From Burkholderia mayonis (GTDB lineage: Bacteria; Pseudomonadota; Gammaproteobacteria; Burkholderiales; Burkholderiaceae), in contig NZ_CP013386.1 of NCBI RefSeq assembly GCF_001523745.2, positions 3,286,001 to 3,350,000 of the forward strand: a stretch of 64,000 nucleotides of DNA. The letters are read 5' to 3'. Shown here in pieces: positions 18,705 through 26,397 of the stretch (position 1 is its first letter; the number at the start of each line of letters is the position of its first letter). The position numbers and the translations under genes are program-made. The notes beneath the pieces were generated by a model. That model saw only the letters and a program-made list of their open reading frames with translations, made no database searches and had not been told where the DNA came from.

Positions 18705-20087
18705 TCAGAACGCGTTGCGGCCGATGAATCCCTTGACGAGCGTAATCAGGATGATCTTGATGTCGAACCAGAAGGTCCAGTTCTGCATGTAGAAGAGGTC
18801 GAACTTCACGCGCGCGGCCATCTTCTCGACCTTGCGCGTCTCGCCTCGATAACCGTTCACCTGCGCCCAGCCGGTGATGCCGGGACGCACGCGATAGCGG
18901 TACATGTAGCCGTCGACGAGCTCCTTGTAGATGTCGTCGTGCTCGATCGCGTGCGGACGCGGACCGACGACCGACATCTGGCCGAACAGCACGTTGAGAA
19001 ATTGCGGCAGCTCGTCGAGCGACGTGCGGCGCAGGAACGCGCCGACCTTCGTGATCCGCGAATCGTTGCGCGACGCCTGGCGCACGACGCCTCCCTCCTC
19101 GGCATGCACGCGCATCGTGCGGAACTTCAGGATCTCGAACTCGCGGCCGTCGACGCCCTTGCGTTTCTGCCGGAACAATACGGGGCCCGGCGACGACAGC
19201 TTCACCGCGAGCGCGAGCGAGGCGAGAATCGGCGACAGCGGAATCAGCACCGCGAGCGCGAACAGACGATCGAACATGAACTTGGGCCACAGCTGCGGAA
19301 TCGACAGCGGGCTCGTCGCGAGATTGATCGCGGGCATGCCGACCACCTGCGTGACCGACCGGTTGAAGAACGTGATGCCGCGCACGTCGGGCAGGAAGCG
19401 CAGGTTCACGAAATCGTGCCGAAACTCGCGCACGATCCGCTGAATCTGCCGCTCGTGCGACAGCGGCAGCGCCAGCCAGATCTCGTCGATCGCGCCTGCG
19501 CGCACGCGGCGCTTCAGCTCGCGCAGATCGGCGACGACGGGCACGCCGCCGACATGACGCTCCGCATCGGCGACGCGCACGCTGTCGTCGAATACGCAAA
19601 CCGCCTCGTAGCCGTGCGACGACGACGCACGCAGTTGCTCGATCACCGCACGCCCATAAACCTCGGAGCCGACGATCGCGACCGCGCGCGGCTTCGCGCC
19701 CGGCCGGCGCAAACCGGTCAGCACGCCGTGGATCGACGCCTTGCCGAGTAGCAGCACCGCGCCCGACATCAGCATCGTCCGGCCGAGCCAGACGAGCGAC
19801 ACGTCGGCGTCGCGATGCAGCAGCAGCGTGAACGCCGCGGCGATCGCGGCAACGCCGAGCCAGCCGAGCAACACGCGCGACAGCGTGCGATACGACATCT
19901 GCTCGCGCGCGCCGTCGTACACGCCGATCGCCGGAAAGACGATCAGCGTCAACGCGCACAGCAGCGCGATGGCCGTACGCTGCGCGTCCGGCACGTCGAG
20001 CGTGCCGCTGTCGTACAGCACCTGTGCGAGCAACGCCCCCGCTGCCACCAGTACCACGTCGAGCAACTTGTTCAAGAGTCCCAACAT
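18705..20087 (-). CDS. Undecaprenyl-phosphate sugar phosphotransferase (WcaJ/BceB type)
   Basis: 460 residues, polyprenyl glycosylphosphotransferase family. Four hydrophobic segments (residues 1-125) are followed by a CoA-binding-like middle domain (AVAIVGSEVYGRAVIEQL). A fifth membrane segment and the C-terminal catalytic bacterial-sugar-transferase domain come next: SSPGPVLFRQKRKGVDGREF, EILKFRTM, TSLDELPQFLNVLFGQMSVV and RPGITGWAQVNGYRGET. It starts lipid-linked repeat synthesis by transferring a sugar-1-phosphate (glucose-1-P in close relatives) to undecaprenyl phosphate. Start ATG at 20085-20087. Operon with the export lipoprotein. Confidence 0.93.
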   Translation of the reverse strand: MLGLLNKLLDVVLVAAGALLAQVLYDSGTLDVPDAQRTAIALLCALTLIVFPAIGVYDGAREQMSYRTLSRVLLGWLGVAAIAAAFTLLLHRDADVSLVWLGRTMLMSGAVLLLGKASIHGVLTGLRRPGAKPRAVAIVGSEVYGRAVIEQLRASSSHGYEAVCVFDDSVRVADAERHVGGVPVVADLRELKRRVRAGAIDEIWLALPLSHERQIQRIVREFRHDFVNLRFLPDVRGITFFNRSVTQVVGMPAINLATSPLSIPQLWPKFMFDRLFALAVLIPLSPILASLALAVKLSSPGPVLFRQKRKGVDGREFEILKFRTMRVHAEEGGVVRQASRNDSRITKVGAFLRRTSLDELPQFLNVLFGQMSVVGPRPHAIEHDDIYKELVDGYMYRYRVRPGITGWAQVNGYRGETRKVEKMAARVKFDLFYMQNWTFWFDIKIILITLVKGFIGRNAF

Positions 20088-20119
20088 TGCCGAATCTCCA
20101 CTTTCCTCGTTCTGTCGTC

Positions 20120-20929
20120 TCAAGCAGCCGAGCGCACGACGCCGTGATAACCGGCGGCGCGTAGCGGCCGGCCTTCCGCCGGAATCGGCTGCGGCGTGTG
20201 CGCTTCGCGCGTCGCCTCGAGGATGAGGCGGTTGAATTCGCCGCGAATCACGCCGTAGCACTCGCACGCGTGCGTTTCGAGGCCGTGCCGGTCGAGCACC
20301 GTGATGTGTCCGCGGCGCTGGCGGATGAACCCCGCCTCCTGCAGCTTGCCCGCCGCTTCGGTAATGCCTTCTCGACGCACGCCGAGCATGTTCGCGATCG
20401 TCTGTTGCGTGACCGCGAGTTCGTCGCCTTCGACGCGATCGTGCGCGAGCAGCAGCCAGCGGCTCAGTTGCTCGCTGACGGAGTGATGACGGTTGCAGAG
20501 CGCGCTGCGCGCGATCTGCGTCATCGCGGCCTGCCAATAGCGGAGCATCAATTGGTAGGTGTCGAGCGAGCGGTCGAATTCGCGCCGAAACACCTGGGTC
20601 GGCACGCGATAGGCGAAGCCGCCGCTGCGCACCTCGACGCGGCCCGACGCCCCGCCGCAGCCGTAGTCGGCGAGCGTCGACACGCCGACCACGCCTTCTC
20701 TGCCGACTGCGGCGACTTCGACCATCGCGCCGTCCTCCATCAGATACAGCACGGACATCATCGCGGTGGTCGGGAAATACAGATGACGCATCGGCTCGTC
20801 GGTTTCGCAAAGTAGTTGCGCGCTCTTGATCTTCACGAGCTCGAGATGCGGTGCGAGCGCGCGGAGGCTGTCGTCGGCAAGCGAGCCCAGCAGGGCGTTG
20901 GCATGAAAACCATTGGTCTGATGAAGCAT
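20120..20929 (-). CDS. Crp/Fnr family transcriptional regulator (first copy)
   Basis: 269 residues: an N-terminal cyclic-nucleotide-binding-like beta-roll (LELVKIKSAQLLCETDEPMR, about residues 30-50) and a C-terminal winged helix (LAVTQQTIANMLGVRREGIT, about 173-192). It lacks the Fnr cysteine cluster. It is the first gene of the leftward wcaJ/wza/GT operon, 32 bases before wcaJ, and is preceded by a 928-base regulatory region with a sigma-54-type promoter. It resembles the second Crp/Fnr protein encoded across that region. In B. cenocepacia the cyclic-di-GMP-binding Crp/Fnr protein BerA controls an exopolysaccharide cluster; a similar role is possible here but ligand residues cannot be judged by eye. 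Confidence 0.9.
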   Translation of the reverse strand: MLHQTNGFHANALLGSLADDSLRALAPHLELVKIKSAQLLCETDEPMRHLYFPTTAMMSVLYLMEDGAMVEVAAVGREGVVGVSTLADYGCGGASGRVEVRSGGFAYRVPTQVFRREFDRSLDTYQLMLRYWQAAMTQIARSALCNRHHSVSEQLSRWLLLAHDRVEGDELAVTQQTIANMLGVRREGITEAAGKLQEAGFIRQRRGHITVLDRHGLETHACECYGVIRGEFNRLILEATREAHTPQPIPAEGRPLRAAGYHGVVRSAA

Positions 20930-21100
20930 GTTCGTGTCCCGGTTTGTCAGCGCCGCTCAAGTCGCGGCGCAGGGTTCCGTTTTTCGCAAGACACGGTCAC
21001 AGCAAGAATCGTTGTTCCTCGGAATCGTGTCGGCGGCCCTTCTGGTCGTCCTCATACAAGCTGATGCATCACCCTCTTGGGGGGGGGTGAAAACCCTTAA

Positions 21101-21115
21101 GCGATTAACGTGCCA
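21101..21115 (-). promoter_or_regulatory. Sigma-54 (-24/-12) promoter for the leftward polysaccharide operon
   Basis: On the minus strand the sequence is TGGCACGTTAATCGC: a perfect -24 element (TGGCAC) and, after five bases, TCGC against consensus TTGC, with the GG-N10-GC spacing intact. Transcription would start near 21090, giving a leader of about 160 nt before the Crp/Fnr gene. A sigma-54 activator is encoded in the same locus at 30923-32308. Confidence 0.6.
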
Positions 21116-21643
21116 ATTGGTACAGCTCCTTAATATATAAAGGCATTGGCCGGACAATTCCTATCTGAATATCCTTTCTCCAACCGAAAGCGTCTCATTC
21201 GCGGACACTTTGATACGGATCGAGCGACAGCAGGTGTCTCATCTAACAGTTTCGTAATCTTTACGCAGCCCTTGCCGCTTAGTGCTTGGCCCTTTCATTA
21301 CAACGGCTTGCGAACCTTTACAGACAAGAATGAAATGATGTGAACATTTCATCTCAATAAAACGAGAGTTCGCAGCGGTTCTTGGGAAACTGTCTCAGAT
21401 GTGAGTCAGCGAGGGACAGACACACTCTGTCATCCAACCCACACATCCAAGCCAAGCCATTGATTACAAACAGTTTAACAAAAACACAAAAAGCTCACCG
21501 AACCTAACCGGCGTAAAAAGGTAAAAAATCCCGAACAACCTCCCAGAATCGGAAATAGATACCGAAAATCGAGGTACCGGTTCCATTAAAAATGGTAAAA
21601 CCGATTACTCTTTCTCTAAATAATTAAGTTCATCCGAAATTGA

Positions 21644-21661
21644 TTTAGGAATATTCCTAAA
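21644..21661. promoter_or_regulatory. Perfect 18-bp palindrome
   Basis: TTTAGGAATATTCCTAAA reads identically on both strands and lies about 200 bases upstream of the second Crp/Fnr start, in AT-rich DNA. Likely a dimeric regulator's site. Confidence 0.5.
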
Positions 21662-21857
21662 TGTCAACATTTGTGAAATGCGCATCGTATGCAAACCTCA
21701 AAAAATCCGACGTGATAATCTGAAATTGTATTTTCAACGTCAAGCTGAATTAACAAATAAAAATCGTACCTGTCTAGCCAGGCGGGTTCGATTGCGCGCG
21801 GCGCCCGGCCAGGCACTGCGCCGTTGCTCCGGATCTCCGATCCGGAAAGGACAAACC

Positions 21858-22652
21858 GTGACCTACCGCGAATTCAAAGAGCCCGCGACGAGGGCCGGCG
21901 GCATCATCGAGCTGCCGCACCGCACCGACGCCAACCGCTTCCTCGCATCGCTCGGCGTCGCCGAGCGCGCGACGCTCGCGAGCCACCTGCAACTCGTGCA
22001 CGTGAAGTCCGGCCAGGTGCTGTGCGAACCGGGCATGCCGCTCGAGCACGTCTATCTGCCTGTCACGACCGTCATCTCGATCCAGTACGCATCGTCCGAC
22101 GGCATGACGCTCGAGATCGCGGAGATAGGCAACGAAGGGATCGTGAGCCCGCAGCTCGTCGGCAGCGACGGCGCGATTCCGTGCCGCGTGCTCACGTGCC
22201 GGGACGGCTTCTCATATCGGCTCAGCGCGCGCGTGCTGTCGAACCTGCTCGAGGAATCGACGCAGATGCGCCAGGCGGTCTTTCGCTGCACGCACCTGCT
22301 GATGGCGCAGGCGAAGCAGATCTCGTTTTGCAGCCGGCATCACGTGCTGAAGAACCAGCTGTGCCGCTGGTTCCTGCTCGCCTACGACCGCTCGCGAAGC
22401 GTCGAGATCCAGGTCACGCACAGCATGCTCGCGCAGATGCTCGGCGTGCGCCGCGAAACCGTCACCGACGCGGCCGGCGACATCCAGAAAATGGGGCTGA
22501 TCCGCCAGTACCGCAGCTCGATCATCCTCGTCGATCTGCCCGGGCTCGATGCACAGTCGTGCGGATGTCACACGATCATTCGCGAAGAGATGAAGAAGAT
22601 TCTGTCCGCGCCGACGAGCGCGTCCGGCGCGCTCACCGAATTGCGCAGCTAG
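21858..22652 (+). CDS. Crp/Fnr family transcriptional regulator (second copy)
   Basis: 264 residues from a GTG at 21858 with AAAGG seven bases upstream; the in-frame ATG at 21678 would add an AT-rich, atypical leader. Beta-roll segment LQLVHVKSGQVLCEPGMPLE is followed by a winged helix THSMLAQMLGVRRETVTDAA. It clearly resembles the first Crp/Fnr protein along its length (ASLGVAERATLASHLQLVHV here against GSLADDSLRALAPHLELVKI there), so the pair arose by duplication. It precedes the carrier-protein operon on the same strand and is the natural candidate for its regulator. Confidence 0.88.
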   Translation: MTYREFKEPATRAGGIIELPHRTDANRFLASLGVAERATLASHLQLVHVKSGQVLCEPGMPLEHVYLPVTTVISIQYASSDGMTLEIAEIGNEGIVSPQLVGSDGAIPCRVLTCRDGFSYRLSARVLSNLLEESTQMRQAVFRCTHLLMAQAKQISFCSRHHVLKNQLCRWFLLAYDRSRSVEIQVTHSMLAQMLGVRRETVTDAAGDIQKMGLIRQYRSSIILVDLPGLDAQSCGCHTIIREEMKKILSAPTSASGALTELRS

Positions 22653-22869
22653 CCCGTTCCGCGCCGCTCGTTCGCAGCGGCGGCTGCGCCTCGCACGACA
22701 ATGACGCCGCACGCGCGGCTCCCGCCTTCGGCGCGACGCCCGACACCGTCGGTTAGGTGCCGAACAGAACCGCCTCATGCCCGATGGTCTACTACCCGTC
22801 GTACGCCACGCGGGCGTCATACGTCTTGCCCGCAGATACGGGGACCCTCATCCAAGCCGGAGCCGCCAG

Positions 22870-23121
22870 ATGAAAAACGAATTGAGAACAATCATCAAGG
22901 ACGTCGCGCATCTCGAAGCGTCGATCGACCATATCGCGGACAGCGACGACCTTTACGAAGCGGGCCTGTCTTCGCTGAACACGATTCAGTTGATGCTCGC
23001 CATCGAGAAGCGCTTCAACATCGAGATTCCGGATGAAATGCTGAACCGCCAGCTCTTCCAGAGCATCGACTCGCTTGCCGGAGCCGTCACGCATCTGCAG
23101 CGTGCCGCACAATCCGCATGA
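22870..23121 (+). CDS. Acyl/aminoacyl carrier protein
   Basis: 83 residues, the size of a discrete carrier protein. EAGLSSLNTIQLMLAIEKRF is the phosphopantetheine attachment region; S35, just before Leu, takes the cofactor (a Ser replaces the usual Asp at position 34). Then IEIPDEML and a helix III region follow as in ACPs. It overlaps the next gene by ATGA. Next to an aminoacyl-tRNA-synthetase-like ligase it is more likely loaded with an amino acid than with a fatty acid. An AGCCGCCAG leader gives only a weak ribosome site. Confidence 0.9.
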   Translation: MKNELRTIIKDVAHLEASIDHIADSDDLYEAGLSSLNTIQLMLAIEKRFNIEIPDEMLNRQLFQSIDSLAGAVTHLQRAAQSA

Positions 23122-24341
23122 AGCGCTTCGACGCCGAAACCGGCAACGCACGCGTCGCTGCCGTCGAATCCCTGCTCGCCGACGATCACTCGTTGAACGA
23201 AGCCGCGCGCCGCGTCGCGCAAGTCGCCGCACGCTTCGCCGACGCGGTCGATCGCGACGCGCGCTTTCCGACCGAAGCGATCGACGCGATGCGCGAAGAG
23301 CGCCTGCTCGGCGCGCTCGTGCCGACCGAACTGGGCGGCCGCGGCGCTTCGCTTGCAGCCGTCGCCGCCGCGTGCCGGATCATCGGCCAGGCCTGTTCGT
23401 CGGCCGCGATGATCTATGCGATGCATCAGACGCAGGTCGCGAGCATCGTCGATCACGCGCTGTCGAGCGACTGGCACCGCCGCTTCGTCGAGCAGCTCGC
23501 CGAGCGCGAATGGCTGCTCGCGTCGGCGACGTCCGAAGAAGAAGTCGGCGGCAATCTGCGCAACAGCCGCTGCGCGATCGAAGCCGAAGACGACACCTTC
23601 ACGCTCGCGAAGCTCGCGCCGACGATCTCGTACGGCGCGCAAGCGGACGCGATCCTCGTGACCGCGCGGCGCCATCGCGACGCGCCCGCCGCCGAGCAAG
23701 TGCTCGTCACGCTGCTGAAGGAAAACGCGACGCTCACGCGGCGCAGCGGCTGGGACACGTTCGGCATGCGCGGCACCTGCAGCGAAGGCTTCGCGCTCGA
23801 CGCGCGCGGCCACTGCGAGCAGATCTTCCCCGTGCCGTTCGCGCAAATCGCCGAGCGAACCATGGTGCCGACGTCGCACATCCTGTGGGCGGCAGTATGG
23901 ACCGGCATCGCGAACGACGCATTCCTGCGCGCGCATCAATTCTTCCGCGCGCAGATGCAGAAGCAAGGCGGCGCGCTGCCGCCGTCCGGCCGCCGGATCG
24001 CCGATGCGCTCGCGCTGCTGCAGGCGATGCAGGCGCGCATCGACGGTGCGCTGCGTCTGCATGAGCACAGCGCCGCTCGCTCGTGGTCCGCGTCGATGGC
24101 TCAGGCGGCCGAGATCAACACGCTGAAGACCTACGTGTCGACGACCGCGCTCGACGTAGTCAAGCACGCGACGATGATCTGCGGGATGGCGTCGTACAAG
24201 AACGGCACGCCGTACACGCTCGGCCGCCATATCCGCGACCTGCATTCGGCGCCGCTCATGATCAGCAACGACCGCATCGAAGCCAATACAGCCAACCTGC
24301 TGCTCGCGTTGCGTCCGGCAACGCTGGAGAGAGAGATTTGA
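23118..24341 (+). CDS. Acyl-CoA dehydrogenase-like flavoprotein, probably acting on a carrier-bound substrate
   Basis: 407 residues with the three-domain acyl-CoA dehydrogenase layout: helical N-terminus (VPTELGGRGASLAAVAAACR), central beta domain (LLASATSEEEVGGN) and C-terminal four-helix bundle ending LHSAPLMISNDRIEANTANL. The last motif resembles ACADs that work in natural-product pathways on carrier proteins. It would use FAD to introduce a double bond into, or otherwise oxidise, the thioester-bound acyl or aminoacyl group. It overlaps the carrier gene by four bases. Confidence 0.85.
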   Translation: MKRFDAETGNARVAAVESLLADDHSLNEAARRVAQVAARFADAVDRDARFPTEAIDAMREERLLGALVPTELGGRGASLAAVAAACRIIGQACSSAAMIYAMHQTQVASIVDHALSSDWHRRFVEQLAEREWLLASATSEEEVGGNLRNSRCAIEAEDDTFTLAKLAPTISYGAQADAILVTARRHRDAPAAEQVLVTLLKENATLTRRSGWDTFGMRGTCSEGFALDARGHCEQIFPVPFAQIAERTMVPTSHILWAAVWTGIANDAFLRAHQFFRAQMQKQGGALPPSGRRIADALALLQAMQARIDGALRLHEHSAARSWSASMAQAAEINTLKTYVSTTALDVVKHATMICGMASYKNGTPYTLGRHIRDLHSAPLMISNDRIEANTANLLLALRPATLEREI

Positions 24342-24346
24342 ACGAC

Positions 24347-25312
24347 ATGACCAATCCTTCTGCGCATGCGGCCGAAACGGTTCAGGCGCCCATCGATCGC
24401 GACGGCGTGAATGCGCTGCGCGACGAGCTCGTCGAAGCGGGGCTGTTGATCTCGACGGGCATTCAGGGCCTCTTCGGTCGCAGCGAGAAGTTCGAGCGCG
24501 TCGTCGACGCGCTTGACGCCTACATCACGCGCCTCGGCGCCGACCAGCATGCGGAAGTGCTGCGCTTTCCACCTGCGATGAGCCGACCGGAGTTCGAGCG
24601 CAGCGAGTATCTGAAGAGCTTCCCGCAGCTCGCGGGCACCGTGCACAGCTTCTGCGGCGGCGAGCACGATCAGCAGCGCGTGCTGCAATGCCTCGATCGC
24701 GGCGAGGACTGGACCGAGAGCCAGAAGCCGACCTACGTCGTGATGACGCCCGCCGCATGCTATCCGGTCTATCCCGTCATCGCGCAGCGCGGCGCGCTGC
24801 CCGCCGACGGCCGGATCGTCGACGCGTTCTCGTACTGCTTCCGCCACGAGCCGTCGCTCGATCCGACGCGCATGCAACTGTTCCGGATGCGCGAGTACAT
24901 CCGGATCGGCACGCCCGAACAGATTCTCGCGTTCCGTCAGGGCTGGATCGAGCGCGGCACGCGGATGATCGAAGCGCTGCGGCTGCCGAACAGCATCGAC
25001 CTCGCGAACGACCCGTTCTTCGGGCGCGGCGGCAAGATCGTCGCGAGCAGCCAGCGCGACCAGAACCTGAAGTTCGAACTCCTGATTCCGATCGAATACG
25101 ACGGACGCCTGACCGCATGCCTGAGCTTCAACTACCACATGGACCACTTCGGCCTGCTGTGGGGCATCAAGACGGCCGACGCCGAGGTCGCGCACACGGG
25201 CTGCGTCGGCTTCGGCCTCGAACGCCTGACGCTCGGCCTCTTCAGGCATCACGGCTTCGATCTCGACGCATGGCCGCAGGCGGTACGCGACGTACTGTGG
25301 GGACATCGATGA
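24347..25312 (+). CDS. Amino acid:[carrier protein] ligase (class II seryl-tRNA-synthetase-like)
   Basis: 321 residues, a trimmed class II aminoacyl-tRNA synthetase catalytic core without a tRNA-binding arm. Motif 2 is SYCFRHEPS (R166, E168) and motif 3 is CVGFGLERLTLGL (R293). C138, E183 and C286 are well placed for the Zn site that binds the substrate amino group in this family and in atypical SerRS. Known members (first shown in Bradyrhizobium) activate glycine or alanine with ATP and load it on the phosphopantetheine arm of a small carrier protein instead of tRNA. The partner carrier gene lies two genes upstream. ATG at 24347 is preceded by a GGAGAGAGAG purine run. Confidence 0.9.
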   Translation: MTNPSAHAAETVQAPIDRDGVNALRDELVEAGLLISTGIQGLFGRSEKFERVVDALDAYITRLGADQHAEVLRFPPAMSRPEFERSEYLKSFPQLAGTVHSFCGGEHDQQRVLQCLDRGEDWTESQKPTYVVMTPAACYPVYPVIAQRGALPADGRIVDAFSYCFRHEPSLDPTRMQLFRMREYIRIGTPEQILAFRQGWIERGTRMIEALRLPNSIDLANDPFFGRGGKIVASSQRDQNLKFELLIPIEYDGRLTACLSFNYHMDHFGLLWGIKTADAEVAHTGCVGFGLERLTLGLFRHHGFDLDAWPQAVRDVLWGHR

Positions 25313-26397
25313 GCAGCATCCTGCTCGATGCGCCGGCGAACGGCGCGTCGCTCGAAGAAATCTTCACCGACATCCGGCATCGCGTGCGGCACTACCGGCC
25401 GCACGCGCTGCACGGACCGCAGATGGTCTGGAAGCAGACCAACTGCTACGTCGATCTATGGATCGAAGTGCTCGGCTGGTGGGGGCTCAATCCGTATGCG
25501 GCGCTGCCGTTTACGATCACGCTCGACTTCGAGGGCGACCAGTTCTCGTTCTTCAAGTTTCCGTTCGAGGATCTCGAGACGCTGTACGGGATCGTCGTAC
25601 AGGAGCATGCGATTTTCGAGCCGGTCGACGTGCACGTCGAGAACCAGGTCGCGCGCGGCCACCTGATGCTCGTCGAAGTCGATGCGTGGTATCTGCCGGA
25701 TACGCGCGGCAACAGCTATCAGACCGAGCATACGAAGACGACGATCGGCATCGACGCGATCGACCGAGAACGGCGACGCGTCGGCTACTTCCACAACAGC
25801 GGCTACTACCTCGCGGAAGGCATCGACTACGACGGCCTGTTCGGCAAGCACGCGCCGTCGCAGCTCGTGCCATACGTCGAATGCGCGAAGCGCCGATTCA
25901 AGCCGCTCGAGGAACGCGAGCTGTGCGAAGCGTCGCTCGCGCTTCTGGCGCGCCATCTGAAGCGGCGGCCGACGTCGAATCCGATCGCGGCATTCCGCCA
26001 GCAGCTCGCTCGCGACGCGAAGACGATCGCGTCGCAACCGATCTCGTACTTTCACGCGTATTCGTTCAACACGCTGCGGCAGCTCGGCGCGAACTTCGAG
26101 CTGTTCGGCCGCTATCTGCGCTGGCTCGAAGCGAGCGGCTGCAGCGGCCCGTTCGACACGCTCGTCGCCGCATGCGACACGATCGCGTCGGAATCGATGG
26201 TGCTCGAATTCCGTCTCGCGCGCGCGAGCGCGCGCGGCAAGGAGGAGCGCGGCGAAAGCAGTCTCGACATTCTCGAGCGCGCGCATGCGTCGCTCGTCGG
26301 CGGCGTCGCGCGAATCGCACCGCCCGGCAAGGCCGAGCCGAATCCGCCATTCGGCACGCTGTACGTGCCGCCGAGGCCCGTCTCCGCGGTCAGATGA
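25309..26397 (+). CDS. DUF1839 family protein
   Basis: 362 residues of the DUF1839 type, found beside amino acid:carrier protein ligases; activity unproven. Visible features: a conserved N-terminal block WKQTNCYVDLWIEVLGWWGL with a candidate reactive cysteine, MLVEVDAWYLPDT, a strongly conserved KTTIGID, and YFHNSGYYLAEGIDYDGLF. These resemble a transglutaminase/cysteine-protease-like or butirosin BtrH-like N-terminal fold, so it may transfer the carrier-bound amino acid to an amine or hydroxyl; this is inference. It overlaps both neighbours by four bases (ATGA), indicating strict co-translation. Confidence 0.8.
   Translation: MSSILLDAPANGASLEEIFTDIRHRVRHYRPHALHGPQMVWKQTNCYVDLWIEVLGWWGLNPYAALPFTITLDFEGDQFSFFKFPFEDLETLYGIVVQEHAIFEPVDVHVENQVARGHLMLVEVDAWYLPDTRGNSYQTEHTKTTIGIDAIDRERRRVGYFHNSGYYLAEGIDYDGLFGKHAPSQLVPYVECAKRRFKPLEERELCEASLALLARHLKRRPTSNPIAAFRQQLARDAKTIASQPISYFHAYSFNTLRQLGANFELFGRYLRWLEASGCSGPFDTLVAACDTIASESMVLEFRLARASARGKEERGESSLDILERAHASLVGGVARIAPPGKAEPNPPFGTLYVPPRPVSAVR

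Larger units (their letters stand above)
20930..21857. promoter_or_regulatory. Long AT-rich divergent regulatory region between two Crp/Fnr genes
   Basis: 928 bases without a gene, in sharp compositional contrast to the flanks (roughly 21.1-21.8 kb is AT-rich). It contains the sigma-54-type promoter at 21101-21115, a nine-G run at 21079-21087, the inverted repeats TGTCTCA-N4-TGAGTCA (21391-21408) and GACAG-N7-CTGTC (21415-21431), and a perfect palindrome at 21644-21661. No reading frame here shows convincing codon bias. Confidence 0.75.

Noticed and set aside
17344..19959. 871-residue open frame covering the export gene and part of wcaJ on the minus strand
   Set aside because: Residues upstream of MLKPLAWATA are Arg/Ala-rich out-of-frame translation of wcaJ; the lipoprotein signal marks the real start at 18633.
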